Below are positions 42,765 through 55,688 of a stretch of DNA of 64,000 nt, one piece after another (the first letter of the stretch is position 1; each line of letters begins with the position of its first letter). The notes beneath the pieces are model-generated. The model had not been told where the DNA came from. It was given only the letters and a program-made list of their open reading frames with translations, and made no database searches. The translations under genes were made by a program, and so were the position numbers. The stretch is from Pogonophryne albipinna. Taxonomy: Eukaryota; Chordata; Actinopteri; Perciformes; Artedidraconidae. The DNA lies in assembly GCA_028583405.1 (NCBI GenBank), contig CM053253.1, positions 4,381,708 to 4,445,707 of the forward strand, read 5' to 3'.

Positions 42765-43150
42765 GTCAGGGTGACGTCATCCATTGGATTGTAGACTACT
42801 GTTATGAAGCGGCGAGATATTATTCAAGGTTGTTGCCATCTTGATTTACGGTTATGACAGTTACAGGTTTTAGCAACTTAGGCAGCGCCCCAAAGCACCT
42901 CTGCTTAATCGTCTGTTCTACTCTAAATTGGACCATCATTTACCATCATGCTTTATTAAATGGACTCGAAACTAGAGATTGAGACCATAAACGTATATAA
43001 CTAAAGGTGATAAATCTAGGGCGAAGTAGCGTCTTTTCTCATAGACTTCTATACAATCTGGCGACCTTTTGCCAACAGTTTTGTTGCGCAATGCTGGTCT
43101 TTGAAAGAAAGCAGGTTTAAGGCTCCTCCGTATTGGATTTGCTTTTCAGA
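42765..43150. mobile_element. Probable dispersed fish repeat
   Basis: Words such as GTGACGTCATCCATTGGATT and AGAGATTGAGACCATAAACG and CATAGACTTCTATACAATCT recur widely in teleost intergenic DNA as I remember it. Ends could not be set. Confidence 0.35.
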
Positions 43151-43497
43151 TCCAGAGGGTTTTTGCCTTTTTGTTTTGATGGAATATAAGCGAGCTAAAA
43201 ATGTTCCCCATTCAGCTGACTTTACTCGTATCTGAATATAACTTATTCATAATATTTTGCACACGGTCAAAGGGGAAGCAGTGAGCCTTCTCTGGGTTTC
43301 TGAGTGACTCTGTTTATCTGCCTCTCTCATCCCTATATACCGTTATATATAGTGTCTGTATTTCATGTGTTGTGTTTATGTGACGCTTGTCCTCCATCTC
43401 ACAGATCAGGTCACCTTAGCAGCCATCAGATCCAGTTATGATCTCCGCCCTCTCTCTGTCCTGTGTTGGTCTGTCTGAAGGGTCCACTGCTTTCATT

Positions 43498-43500
<3 letters not shown>

Positions 43501-43576
<76 letters not shown>
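43501..43576 (+). repeat. (GT)n microsatellite
   Basis: 38 TG repeats. Confidence 0.97.
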
Positions 43577-43577
<1 letters not shown>

Positions 43578-45623
43578 TTGTGTGTGTGTACGTCAGGAAG
43601 TCATCTGATAAGTTGTTTGTTTACGAGCACCGCACCATCAATGCATCCAGGATAAAAACCTCCTCTGACATGCGTAGCCGGATAATCAAGTGTTCCAACG
43701 AGCAGAGATGAACATGTGCCAGAACTCATCCGTCGTGCTGTCGTTGTTGCAGATTGTTCAGTTCTGCATGTCTAAAGAGTGTGTCGAACTGCAGCCATTC
43801 AAACCCTTTGATCAGAGAGGCGTTCAGCCAGGAAAGGTGGCGCTAAATGAAAACGCGGGCTTAGCTACAAGAGCTCTCGTCACCGATGATTGCGAGGGAA
43901 AAATATCTACAGACATCAATTACTGAGATGTGGCTTCTCGCTGTAACAAGCAGGAGAGGATTTCTCAGTAACCACAACAAACCCCATCCAACAAGAATTC
44001 CCAGTGACAGACTAATTTGTGGAAGCGAAGCCGGAGCGCTCTACATAATGTGTTGCTGTGCTGTTCACGTTGAAAAAAGCAGAGCAGAAAAACCAAGTCG
44101 TTCTCTGCCTTTGCTTTTAAAAAGTGTTGTGTTTGCTCTGCTGCAGATTAGTCACCACTGGAGCATGCTGTGCCAGATTTGTCTTTAAAGCATTGAAAAA
44201 ATGGCCTTGGTGGAATCAAACAAGTCGATCAATAGCAGTTTCAAGCTCTGCATTCAGCACATGGCAGGTACAGGATGTTCAGTCGAACCACATATTGACA
44301 TTTGAGAGTTTTACAGTAACAATAGGTCGACCTATATTCATTTTCTTACAAAACACCCACGTTTTGGCAACTCAAGAATAAAGAAGGTCAATTATTCAAT
44401 ATAAGACCCATAGCAAAGATACGTTAAATACTCTGTTCTGCCTTGATGCCTTTACACATGGGGTGAGAAAAGAACAACACAACAATGTGATATACTCAAC
44501 TGCAGATGTATGTCTAGTGCTTTTGTTTTTTAAAGGTACAAACAGAAGTAGTGATCTGATATGCACTGGTTCAGAGGAGTAATGAAGTTTGGGTCAAACT
44601 AAAATACAGCCGTTTCATTGTCTTATGACACTCTAACCAGTGAGAACATGACTGGTTGATGCCCTCATTCACAATGCAAACACCCACAAGAAAATCAACC
44701 TGGTTCCTAAAAAAATGATGTTGCTTTGTGTATGAAAATATTGATTACAAAAACACAGTATAAAGAAATATAAACATGACAAATAATCACCAGAAAATAA
44801 ATCCCCTGTTGTGTGTTGGCCTGATATGACTCTTAATATCCATTTCCCTTTTTTTTAGAAATGACTAATCAAACAAATGATGTTTGGAGCAACATTAAGA
44901 GAGCATTATTATTGGATGACTCTGCAAAACCCCTTGATTATGTCACTAACAAATGTGAAACTTCAACAGATTGTTCAACATGTTTAGAGACCAGGGAAAG
45001 ATCTTTAAGTAAACATTACCTGTTGGATTGTCCTCCTGGGACACTAGCTCCAATATGTAAAGTCAGATGTGTTACACACAGTTTCTGCTAGTAAAGATCA
45101 GCCTGATAACCAAATATCCAGCTGTGGTTTGCTCCCATCAAAACAACAAGTGCTATCTGAGTTTGCAAGTCAAATGAGTTTTATTTATATCTGCCAAAAC
45201 CACATTTGCCTCAGAGGATCCTCCATCCCACGCTTCAAATATAGAAAAAAAACTCCACCAAGAGAAAGATAAACAAACTTTTAACAACTGTTGCTACACC
45301 TGCTTTGCATCATACTCCTACGTAGAAATGACAGCTGAGGCTCCTGGAAATGACAGTGTTTACAGCCATACATCATAGTAACAGTGTAAAGCAATGCTAA
45401 ATGCTAACATCAGAATGCTAATATTCTCTCAATGAAAAGGCTAACGTGCTATTGTCTGGTTTAATGTTGACCTGGTTAGATTAGCGTGTGAGCATGCTAA
45501 CATTTGAGTCAGCACTAACTTTCAAATGTTAACCTTATGATGGGGAAAGATGACACACACACACGTACACACACCACACACACATCTCTCAGCGAATGTA
45601 AGGGTCTACTGGTACTATCTGGG

Positions 45624-45743
<120 letters not shown>

Positions 45744-45907
45744 ACAGTGATCTAACAGAGGGCAGGTCGTCTCAACAACCATCACATCTCACTATCAGTT
45801 TCTCTTCTCCCCTTTTCTTTCTGTCTCACTCCCACTCTCCTTCACTCCCTCCCACTTGGTCTCTCTCACACACACCCCATAACACACACGTGCAGAAGGT
45901 CACTCAC

Positions 45908-45934
45908 CTTGGTCTTGGTGAGACGACAACCCAT
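45908..45934 (-). CDS. Candidate first coding exon (MGCRLTKTK) of the PDZRN-like gene
   Basis: On the minus strand a start codon gives MGCRLTKTK and then a consensus donor GTGAGTG, ending in phase 0; the next known exon (28396..28631) starts in phase 0 with DKTHKPAQQ. Met-Gly-Cys would allow N-myristoylation plus acylation, and PDZD4 also starts MGC as far as I recall. The 5' side (46000..46900) is pyrimidine-rich with CCAAT words, consistent with a promoter. The 17-kb gap could hide other exons, and the link rests on phase only. Confidence 0.4.
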
Positions 45935-46319
45935 TCTGACTTTTCCCTTTTCCTCGACAGACACAAATTAGAAGGAGAGTGAGACGAGGATAAAAAATGG
46001 AGGGATAAAGGATTTAAAAAAAGAAAATAGGTAAGAAAGGAAGATGAAGAGGACAGAAAAGGGACAACAAACAACAAGAGTCCAAAAGAGATCAAGACAA
46101 TAGAAAGCTAGAGAGTTTGCTGAGCCTTGTTTGTCCACCAGCTCACATTTCCAAACTCTGATGACCCACAATCCCCGGCTAATCAGCTGTCCTCCTGGGC
46201 TGCAGAGGAGACTACAGCTCCCATGATGCCGCGGTGTAAACAGCAGCAGTAATAGCAGTCGGTGGGCAGCAGGTCCATCCCATTAAACCTCTCTGTCTCT
46301 CCTCAGGAATCAGGAATAA

Positions 46320-46710
46320 ACACAGGCGAGCGAAAAAGCATCAGCAGAGAGAGAGAGAGAGAGAGAGGCTGCTGACACACTGAAGGAGATGAAGAGAGGA
46401 GGAGGAGGAAGAGGAGGAGGTGAGAGAAGAGCCTTCCTCATCTGACAGTTTCTTCTTCTTTCTTATTCTCCTGTCACACTCTCCCTCTCTCTCTCTGTAT
46501 CTCTACAGCTCTGCTCCAGTCGGCCAATCAAAGAGCCCGGATGCAAGGAGGATGGAGGCGGATGCTCTGATTGGCTGAGAGCAGCATCAGTTTAAACATC
46601 CATTCAGGGTTTTTCTCTCCTTCACCTATCTCTCTCTCTCTCTCGCTCTCTCTTTTTTTTTAATCCGTCCTCCTTTTTTCTCCCGTCTCTGTTTCTTAAC
46701 ACTCTGCCTT
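46320..46710 (-). promoter_or_regulatory. Possible promoter/5' UTR region upstream of the MGC exon
   Basis: Strongly strand-biased CT/GA tracts, two GCCAATCA words (about 46520 on plus, about 46565 on minus) and several CpGs lie 400-780 bp upstream of the candidate start. No TATA box. Low certainty. Confidence 0.25.
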
Positions 46711-46804
46711 TTTCTCTCGTCACCATCTGTCTCAAAATGCCTTCCTCCTCCTGTGCTTCACTCTCCGTCTGTGCACCCAGCCACGACTGATGCTGCTATT
46801 ATTC

Positions 46805-46806
46805 TG

Positions 46807-46873
<67 letters not shown>
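46805..46873 (+). repeat. (GT)n microsatellite, interrupted
   Basis: TG repeats with one CG interruption, followed by a CCGTCCG gap and a further short TG run. Confidence 0.95.
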
Positions 46874-46875
<2 letters not shown>

Positions 46876-46959
46876 GTCCGTGTGTGTGTGTGTGTCTGTG
46901 CTTGTGTCGCTCAGGGTTGACAAGATGTGCGATCTTTATGTGAAATAAGAGACATGTTA

Positions 46960-48795
46960 TGCATCAGTAACACTGAGTGTGCCTCTACACACTTTGTACG
47001 TGTGGCTGATAAATGTACTAGTGCTGTGTATTTAGGACAATCCAGGGTGGGGGAAAACATTCATTAAATTCAATACTTGTATTCATCCTAAGTGACACGT
47101 GTCTCAATGAAAGAAAAATATAGGAATACAAGACAAAAACACTGAAGAATATAAAGTGAACACCTGCTCTGAGGCAGACAAGGGAGGGACAGACAACATG
47201 CTGGAGATGCTGCGGGAACGCGAAAGCGAATCATCACCATGTTTTTTGGGCTTGCTCTGATTCAGACTTACTGGACGATGATCAGAGACGGCATAGAAAA
47301 AGTTTTGACGGTTAAGTTGGATTATTCCTTTCGAGTTTTGTATCTGGGCATGTCTCCACCACAGCTTCTTGGCTTCTCCAAAATGTATGTTTAAGATAAC
47401 GTTGGTTGCCAGTAAAAAAGCCATCACAAAAAAATGGCTATGTACAGTTGAGACCCTCCAACACAATCGGACTGGTTTAATGGGATGCTCGACATTTCTG
47501 TGATGGAAAAACTGACATTTTCTTTAAGACTTAAGACGGATCTATGTGATAAATGTTGGGAAGGTTGGATCGAGTTTATCAGCCCTTATAGAACAGATTT
47601 TATTTAAAAGAAAGTTACGTAGATTGTGACCTGCCCTCTTCATGCCACACAGACTCTCACCCTTATTTGTATTTTTTAAAAAGAAGTTCATTCTATTTTG
47701 TTTGTATATTGTTTCTTTCTATTGTCCGTTGCTATTCATTCACCTGTTTATAAAAAAAGAGGATAGCAAAACGTGAAATGTATAACAAAACTTCAAGTTT
47801 AATGAACAACTGGCTTCGGACATTAGGGTTAAAGGTAATTAATTTGGTTACGAAAATATCTGAAAATCTGTAAACACATTACTAAACTGTGCACACATAG
47901 TTTAGATAATAATTTACAAGTAAGACTTTAAGCATACGCGTGACATTTAGAATTAAAGTGAGGAATTATGTTCATATTTAACAGGATTTAATAGTCAGTG
48001 CAGTTAATAACAGGTTTCTGAAAACGAGTTAAATACCTGATCTGCATAGAAGAGTGTAATTAAGGGGTAAAGATGTTAGCCGTTGATTGTTTAAACACAA
48101 ATGATATCTTTAAATACATCTCCTGACCTTTCCTTTAACCTCACATATGACTTATTAGACTTGCACACTGTATAATTTATACCCAGCTCCAAGTGGCTGA
48201 TTGTCTATTATGTGCAGCTAACAGCACTGACACTGATTATTAATCAGCGCTTTATTTAATGGGTGCAAAGAAAACACTCTAACTAGGGTAGGCAGTTTAT
48301 TTTCGGCATCATCTTGCAAACCTTTCGTTAAAAAAACCTGCATTTTGTCAGTCAAGTATTTGGCTTTTATGCTTTTTTTTAATACTATATATTATAAAAT
48401 GCTTACGCACTTAGCACATAACTCAAGCTACCCTTATTACTTATCAGATCAAAACATAAACAAGATATCGATTAGCAAACTGAGATTCCACAGATTCCAG
48501 AAGTATAAGTATCACCATCACTGAGCGATCAGAACTCGCGACAGGGGAAGCAAACACAGGCATCACAATACGTAGCAAACACGCAAATAGTCTTACCTTT
48601 GCGGTTGTTCTGATCAAAAGTTGTGTTCAATGGCATCAAAACGATAAAAACGCTGCTGAAGGTTAATCCAATGGTTAATCCAATGTGTCTGTGTCACTTT
48701 GAAATGATTACTGATAATCCATCTTCATATTTACTAGTTTGAGCCTAGGTTTCAGTTTTCAGAGCGTAACATAGCTTTCGACTGCGTGTGCATCA
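46960..48795. other. Intergenic DNA without recognised features
   Basis: The minus frame 47104..47466 (120 codons) has no recognisable domain and no splice context. The rest is AT-rich. Confidence 0.35.
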
Positions 48796-49131
48796 CTCTC
48801 ACTCCTCAATAGAGTGGCGAAGTCAAGCCCATCTACTTCCAGTCCATGGGACCTTATTTCGGACAAATTATGTATTGAAGTCAATGGAGAGAGAAAGCTT
48901 ATCTTTCGATCCCGTTTGAATTGTGCCACGAATTAAACATATGATGTTTGTCAATCTTAAACAATAATTTCCATGTAAAAAAACTCACAGTTTGTCGTAA
49001 AACTGTTGGAATATAAGACTATGAAAAATACCCAATTAGAAAGACTACAAATCCCAGAGTCACGTAAGTGATGTCACAATTGTTTTCCTCTGCTAAATAT
49101 AAGAGATAGCTAAAATAACTTTAACAAGATG

Positions 49132-50344
49132 CAGTGGCGGATTTAGGATTGTAGGAGATCCGGGGCTTAGCCCAGGAGTTGTTGGGGGGGGGGGTGCAGG
49201 GGTACAGTGCTATTTTGTATAAGTGGGGGGTGGACCGAACATCCTTTAGGGGGGTCGTCGCCTCTTCTGGGGGGGTCCGGGGGCATGCTCCCCCGGGAAG
49301 ATTTTTTTTTAAATATTGAAGTTGAAAGCATCAATCTGGTGCACTTTGAGAGCAACATTAACCCTACCTTAATAACACCTTAAAGCGGACAAAAGGCACT
49401 GGAGAACACTCATTAACACCCTTTAATGAAGCAAACTAATGCCTTAACTCACTCAAACAGTCGTTTACTTATTAAGGTGAAACGAATGTGCGTAGAGTTT
49501 TAAAGGATGCGGATAGTCTCACCTTGATTCTGGCGCATTGCTTATCGTTTTATAGATCTATTCTCATCCACCATCTTTGTTTGTGACGTAAAAAATGTGT
49601 AAGAGTCACGTTTCTGAATCGGACACTCTGATGCAGTCACAGCCAATCGGAGTCTGATTCAGAGGGTTGCCTGTCAGTTCCGTTGTTATGTGTACTGAAA
49701 CGAGAGCCGGTATAATTCCACGCGGAAAACAAAATAAAAAATGGAATACGTTATTTTAGTGTCTTAAAAGTAGACTGAGGTATGAAGGGGTAAGTTTACA
49801 TCTTAGGATAATTTTCAGTCATGTTCTGTATACATACTAAAATATAAGGGTATACTTAGTGTGGTTACTCCATGTTTACTAACTATAACATTAACGTTAC
49901 ATCACTCTTTTTCACTTCTTACTCAGTCAGCCAGAGTGCAGATATCACCATTAGATTCACAAACCTGAAACATCATCCATTTCTTCACTGCTGGTGATGA
50001 CATTGTTGTCAGCTGCTGATACTGCTGCTGCTGCAGCTTGTGGCGCCTGCTTTAATGACAATAACTTTATAATATCCATAACTGTATAGGCTATTAGCTT
50101 AAAACTCGTCAGGCACTAGGAAGGATCACTTCTACTTCAGGGCAGGCTACGCAGTACGCAGGCTAATGTCCCGCAGCGGATGCCTCTCTGGTGGACTCCG
50201 GTACTGCACATTACTCCCGAGACGTTTTCAAAAAAAAAAAAAAAATTACATTTTTTTTTGTTTTTTTTTAAGTGAAACATCCGGGGCTTTTCAGAAAACA
50301 TCCGGGGCTTGAGCCCAAGTAGCCACCCCCTAGCGCCGCCACTG
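49132..50344. mobile_element. hAT-type element, 1.2 kb, inserted at a THAP start codon
   Basis: Ends CAGTGGCGGATTTAGG and CTAGCGCCGCCACTG are inverted. Identical 8-bp flanks ACAAGATG at 49124..49131 and 50345..50352. Carries the GGGGGTCCGGGGGCATGC block (about 49262) shared with four other places. Noncoding. The duplication includes the ATG of the THAP frame. Confidence 0.92.
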
Positions 50345-50349
50345 ACAAG

Positions 50350-50463
50350 ATGCCTGTGTGCTTAGTACCAGGTTGTTATCATACCAGCAATGGGTCTTGC
50401 TCGTTCTTTCGCTTCCCGTCTGATGAAAGGACCAGGAGTGGCTGGATCAAGTTAGCTACCTAG
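50350..50463 (+). pseudogene. THAP-domain fragment, 37 codons then stop
   Basis: The frame begins MPVCLVPGCYHTSNGSC and continues SFFRFPSDERTRSGWIKLAT before TAG at 50461. It has the THAP zinc-finger start (Cys4-x4-Cys9), the FxFP segment and the conserved Trp, but stops before the distal Cys-x2-His and AVPTF box. A remnant of a transposase or transposase-derived gene; the sequence upstream of its ATG was displaced 1.2 kb by the hAT insertion. Confidence 0.75.
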
Positions 50464-50989
50464 CTAGTAGCAAGCACGTTAGTTAGCATTACAGCCTTAG
50501 CCTTGTCATTTTTATTAGCATTAACATCAAGTAACATCAAGTAAACCAAAATGTTAAACAGTAAGAGTAGTAGTCATATTTCGTGAACCCTTTGAAGAGT
50601 AGCCTACTGTCACACCGGTGTGATCATTCTATAATACACCATTTGATTTAAGCCCTGGGGAGAAATGCTAACGCTACATTAGCATCGGCGATCTTTTTCT
50701 ACTTCACGCTATCTGCACAAATGGTTGACATTAAACATTAAAAAGACCAGGTAGTTCAGAGAGAATCAAAGGAAGGCAGGCAGGCAGCTTTGCATGCATT
50801 CTTCTGGACGTGTTTCATTGTGGTGATAGTGAGATGTAGTTCATTCAGCGTTTCACACAAAAAAATGTGTTACTTCACAGTTTTACAAAAAATAAAAAAA
50901 TTTGAGTGCCAAAATTATCTTTTAAATTGACAAACATCATATGTGTAATTCGTGAAAAACGACTTCAATAAATAATTTTTCCGAGATAA

Positions 50990-51370
50990 GGGCCGTTTCT
51001 CAATCGCGAGGAAACTGGCTTCCAAGCCAATATTTCAAGGATTCTACGTCATCGAGTGCCGCCGAAGGACTGTTCCAATCTCCAGCATACTTGGAATTCC
51101 ACCGAGGCCGCGTCCTTGGTTTGGGGGTAATTTCGAGGCTGCACATGGGTAGACTTCGCGTCCTTCAAATCCCCACAATGCTTTGCGCACGGACCAATTT
51201 CCTCAAATCTGTGGCGGAAAATGTAAGGCGGGGCCTCTCATATGACGCACACCTGCACACTTGCTAGCCTGTTCCACTCTTCATTTTCCGATTGCCAGGA
51301 AGGATTCTTGCCTAGCTTCTGAAGGAAGACATGTGTTACCAAGCAAGCATCCTCGCGATTGAGAAACGGC
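50990..51370. mobile_element. PIF/Harbinger-type MITE, 381 bp
   Basis: Ends GGGCCGTTTCTCAATCGCGA and TCGCGATTGAGAAACGGC are inverted and nearly perfect. TAA flanks both sides (50987..50989, 51371..51373). A 3-bp TAA duplication fits Harbinger-type MITEs. Confidence 0.88.
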
Positions 51371-51429
51371 TAAGGTCCCATGGAGGTCCACCGGAAGGGG
51401 AGGGGCTTCACCACTCTATGGTAACGTGT

Positions 51430-52440
51430 GTGTATGTGGAACTTCCCCCTTCGATTCTATTGGCTCTAACGGTTCAAAAGAGATGTCAATCACCAAAATC
51501 GACCAATGGGTTCCAGAGAACCGGCAAATCCACACAAATGACCCCAAAGGTGGGTTTTTTTGTGCTAAATCTCTCTAAAAAGGTTAAATGTTACCTGTTT
51601 TGCATCAATCTTGATACAGGTTACTTATTATATGTTATAGTTTGGATTCCTAAAGCTTTTAGTCTACCATCCCATCATTCAAGGGTGGTTTTCACTATAA
51701 GTCATGTTTTTTTCTTTTGGACGGAAACTATAATTTACATTTTTTTACTATATTCAATCTGAATTTACTTTAAAATAGAAAAATTCTGTATTGATTCTGA
51801 CTCGTCTACATCCAACTCACAGGTTTTTCATTGCTTTGAGAAAAAAGATTATTAATGTACCCCTTTTAGAAGGGAAGATATGGTCATTTGTTCTGGGCAT
51901 GTCATTTTCGAGCCTGAGGCCTGAAAAACAGGCTCGGGGCTTAACCCTTCATGTCAGATTTAAAGCCTTAGACGGGTTACATCTGAGAGATTAGATTCTG
52001 AATAACTTTAGTTTGGACCTTTAGTCAATAGGAGTCAATGAATTAAAAGAAGCATTAAAAAGGTGGCTAATATACGAATTGATTTAGTGCTTTCAGAAAA
52101 AATCAAGACTGATACTTACAGTAAACCATGGGGAGATCGAAAATAAAGATTCATCTGACCTGATTTACAGTCTTACAGGAAGTCTAAAAAATAAAAAAGT
52201 GCTCCATTAATTTACCACGATGATGACAATAATTGTCTTTGTGATGAGTTTCCTCCTGAGAGAAGAATGAGGGTTGATTACAGAAGAGTGAGAGGAAAAT
52301 AGAGAGAGTTGTATCAGTCAATGTAAACTCCGCTGACTACAGGGAGACCTGAACACACTTAGACAAGCTTACATATTAACATATACGCATAAATGTGAAC
52401 TCACTCACTGAAAACAAAAGAAGTTACACACATTCTGAAC
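51430..52440. other. Intergenic DNA without recognised features
   Basis: AT-rich. Frames beginning at 51331 and 51791 lack motifs. Confidence 0.35.
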
Positions 52441-52959
52441 CAGAAGGGGCCATATTACTCTCATTTCCAGTTTCATATCAGTATGTAGTGTCTCTACTGG
52501 GACATGTTTCCATGCTTTAATGTTCAAAAAGCTCTTTATTTTTCTCATACGCTCTGTGCTGCAGCACCTCTTTTCACCCTCTGTCTGAAACCAGAGCCCA
52601 GTCTGCTCTGATTGGTTAGCTGGCTGGCTCTGTTGTGATTGGTCAACCGCTTAGAGATGTCCCGCCCCTTAGCCTATCACGTACAATGTATTGGAGGGCT
52701 AGCCAATAGAAAGCGTGATCGTTACATAGTGATGTCACAATGGTCGGATGTTAAACAAAGGAGTCCAATTAAGGAGTTTCACGCAGGGGGGAGTGTGTGT
52801 GTGAGAGAAACTCTCTATGGAGGGAACACAGGGATTTTAGACTTTGCAGACCATTTGCATGCACTTATCCCACAATGACCAAAGTAAGTTGTGGGATAAG
52901 ATTAGCCTAGCTTAGCATACACACTGGAAACGAAGGGAAACAGATAGCCTGGTTTCAGG

Positions 52960-54008
52960 GTTGCGTTCCAATAGTCCATTTAGCTTAGGAACCTTCCTAA
53001 CCAAGTGAAATGACCCGGAAGTACGTCAGTGGCAGCCATGATAAGTGCCGTTCCAATTCTCCAAATGAAAGGAAAGGAGGTTTCAAACTTCCTTTATAAC
53101 CTCCTTTAGCTTAGCCACCACTGGACCTCCCTTGACGAAAGGAGAGGAGAAAATGCTGCCCCACAATGCATTGCAGCCGCAGCATTTGCCGTCACTCAAC
53201 AGTAGGCCGTTCACGGAAACAACCGATTATGACCGAGAAATTATATCATGAAAGTTACGGTGCTTATTAAGCATTTTAAAACGTATGTGGTAAGTTGCCA
53301 AAGTGCTTTGTTTTGAACGTTCATCAGTATTATTATCAAAGAGAGAAATATGAACGTTAGTTTTTACTGAAATGATCAAATAAAGTCAACATTTCACAGT
53401 CTTTACTGAGCTGTGTGGAGTTTGTTCAACTTTTAAAAGATGTTTGAATGGTGATATACACAGTGATAGATGTTAAGGACTAACGTTTATAATAAATACA
53501 TCTGTATTGATTTTAAGATCTTTTCATAGTTCATACAATCTTTGGGATCATTTGTATTAATGTGGACCGGAGGGAGAGGGTGACGAGCATAAGTTTCACT
53601 TTCCTTTTTTATTTCAATTCCAACTTTGGTCATGAAGAATATGTTTCTCTGTTGTCCACGTTCATAAAGCATAAAGCAACAGCATCAGAGCACGGTGCAG
53701 AGTCTCTAGATGAGTCCCTCGTTCTTATTATACATCCATGTTGTAGTCCGCTGTATAGAAAACTGTAGTTTCCATAGTTTCCCAACAGCAGCAGACGCAC
53801 ATTCATGACGTCCGCTGGCGCATCATAAACACGTCGGATAGTGAAAGTGCATTCGGATTCTCTAAAGTACCGCAGTCTCTTCTCCTAAGTCCTTTTGAAT
53901 TCTCCTATCCACTATCCCTTAACCCCGTAACGTTTCACTCAGAGGTCAAGGAATAGGAGATAGGGTTCGAATTTAGGAGCTGATTTTTGGATTATCGGAA
54001 TGCATCCC
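52960..54008. mobile_element. Insertion in left foldback arm with GTTGCGTTCC-like ends
   Basis: Ends GTTGCGTTCCAATAGTCC and GGATTATCGGAATGCATCCC are imperfect inverted repeats, flanked by AGG (52957..52959, 54009..54011). The right arm has the uninterrupted site (GTTTCAGGACTCTGC in complement). A 3-bp duplication fits Harbinger-like elements. Noncoding. Confidence 0.8.
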
Positions 54009-54463
54009 AGGACTCTGCATCAAGTCTAGTGTCCTGATATAGGATTATGGCCACATGTGAAACTTAAATAAAAGCCTAAAAGGGCCAATGTTAAGAGAAG
54101 GAGTTTCACTGCAACACCACACTTGTGTTACAGCAGAGTGATGCTTCCACTGCAGTGGACACAGAGTGAAGCACAACACCAATAACCTTCCTCCAGGCAG
54201 AGTGTGTGTGTTCGTACCGAAAGACAAAATGTTAGAGGAGGGACAGACAAGAGAGGAAAGAGGGAGAAAGACACTCGCAGAAAGAGAGAGAAAGAATGTC
54301 CCACCTCCCCTTAGCCTATCATGTACAATGTATTGGAGAGCTAGCCAATAGAAGCCAGAGTGTTCCATAGTGATGTCACTATTTTGCAGAAGTAAACAAA
54401 GGAGTCCAATGGAGGCGTTTGCAGACCATTTACACACGCACAAAAACTTAAATTATAACGATA

Positions 54464-54676
54464 CACTGACAAAAATTAACCATGACTTTTATTAAATGTA
54501 GTATGTCAACAGATTCCACATAACTGTATTAGGTTAGTTGAAAGCAATCTTATTAAGTTGAACCTCATATATTTCATTTAAACCTAACATTGCTTTCAAA
54601 TAACCTGATTCAGTTATCTGATATCTGTTGACATAATACATTTGTTTAAAGTCAACAAATTCCATTTTTTTCAGTG
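54464..54676. mobile_element. Palindromic Tc1/mariner-like MITE, 213 bp
   Basis: CACTGACAAAAATTAAC at the left and TTTTTTTCAGTG at the right form long imperfect inverted halves (shared GTATGTCAACAGAT and GTTGAAAGCAAT words), with TA on each side. Confidence 0.8.
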
Positions 54677-55688
54677 TAAGGAAAACCCCAAAAAGCGTCA
54701 TAGGGCCTATTTTAAGCTTCATCTATCATTATTTTTACGTTGGTCACTTTTAAATACATCTGACGTGAACAACTGAAAAAGTACCACCGAAGTCAATTTA
54801 TTTAAATGGCTTGGTTGAGACAACAGACCCAACCCTTAGAGACATTTCATTTACGATCAGAAGAAGACTAAGGACCTCCAGGAAGAAATTGGGAGACAAA
54901 AATAGTGTCGAAGGGATGGAGAGGGAATAAAGAGAGGAAACCCGGGGCAACCAGAGTTCATGATGTCACTATTAATCCTCTCTGGCTTCAATGACCGTTT
55001 CTCTTTCTCTGTTTCTCTGACTTTCCCTCCAACATTTTTTAAACTGTCCTTCTCTGACCCAATCTCACTCATTAAATATGTTTTATTCTTCTCTTTGTTC
55101 TTCTGCTTCTTCTTTGTTGCTCTAAGTCTAAGTGAATCATAACTAATCAATATCTTCTCTTTCTCTACATCCATCTATTTAGCTTTCTCTCTCGAGCTAT
55201 TTCTCTCTCTTTCAGCGAGTGTCTTTCTCCCTCTTTCCTCTCTTGTCTGTCCCTCCTCTAACATTTTGTCTTTCAGTACGAACACACACACTCTGCCTGG
55301 AGGAAGGTTATTGGTGTTGTTGTTCACTTTGTGTCCACTGCAGTGGGAGCATCACTCTGTTGTAACACAAGTGTGGTGTTGCAGAGTGAAGCTCCTTCTC
55401 TTAACATTGGCCCTTATTTAAAGTGGACCTATCATGCAAAATGCACTTTTGTACATCTTTTATACATGAATATGTGTCCCGGTGTTCCAGGGAACTCACC
55501 AAGTGTCAACAAATACAACCCTCTCTCTTTTCCTCCGTACCCAAATCTTTTAAAAACGGGGCTACAACGAGCGGATACAGATTCCATCCGAGCTGATGTC
55601 AGCCCGGAATAGTGTTGTTCACACGAGACGTGTCCGTTCACACGAGACCGCTCGAAAGCGCAGGAGACGCTGTAGTACATATGCCAGG

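Larger units (their letters stand above)
48800..51425. mobile_element. THAP-containing inverted-repeat element (P-like or Kolobok-like)
   Basis: AGAGTGGCGAAGTCAAG ... TCCATGGGACCTTATTTC at 48813..48880, with continuation to about 48965, is repeated inverted at about 50930..51425 (TTTTTCCGAGATAA | GGTCCCATGG ... TTCACCACTCT). Between them lies a THAP start frame at 50350. The element is interrupted by hAT 49132..50344 and by a MITE at 50990..51370 in its right repeat. THAP transposases occur in P and Kolobok superfamilies; which one applies cannot be settled here. Confidence 0.6.

Noticed and set aside
46380..46425. GA-rich segment followed by GTGAGA on the plus strand, as a first exon
   Set aside because: No start codon context with coding content; simple GA repeats explain the open reading and the donor-like word.
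47104..47466. Minus frame of 120 codons
   Set aside because: No recognisable domain, no splice signals that fit, and composition like surrounding noncoding DNA.
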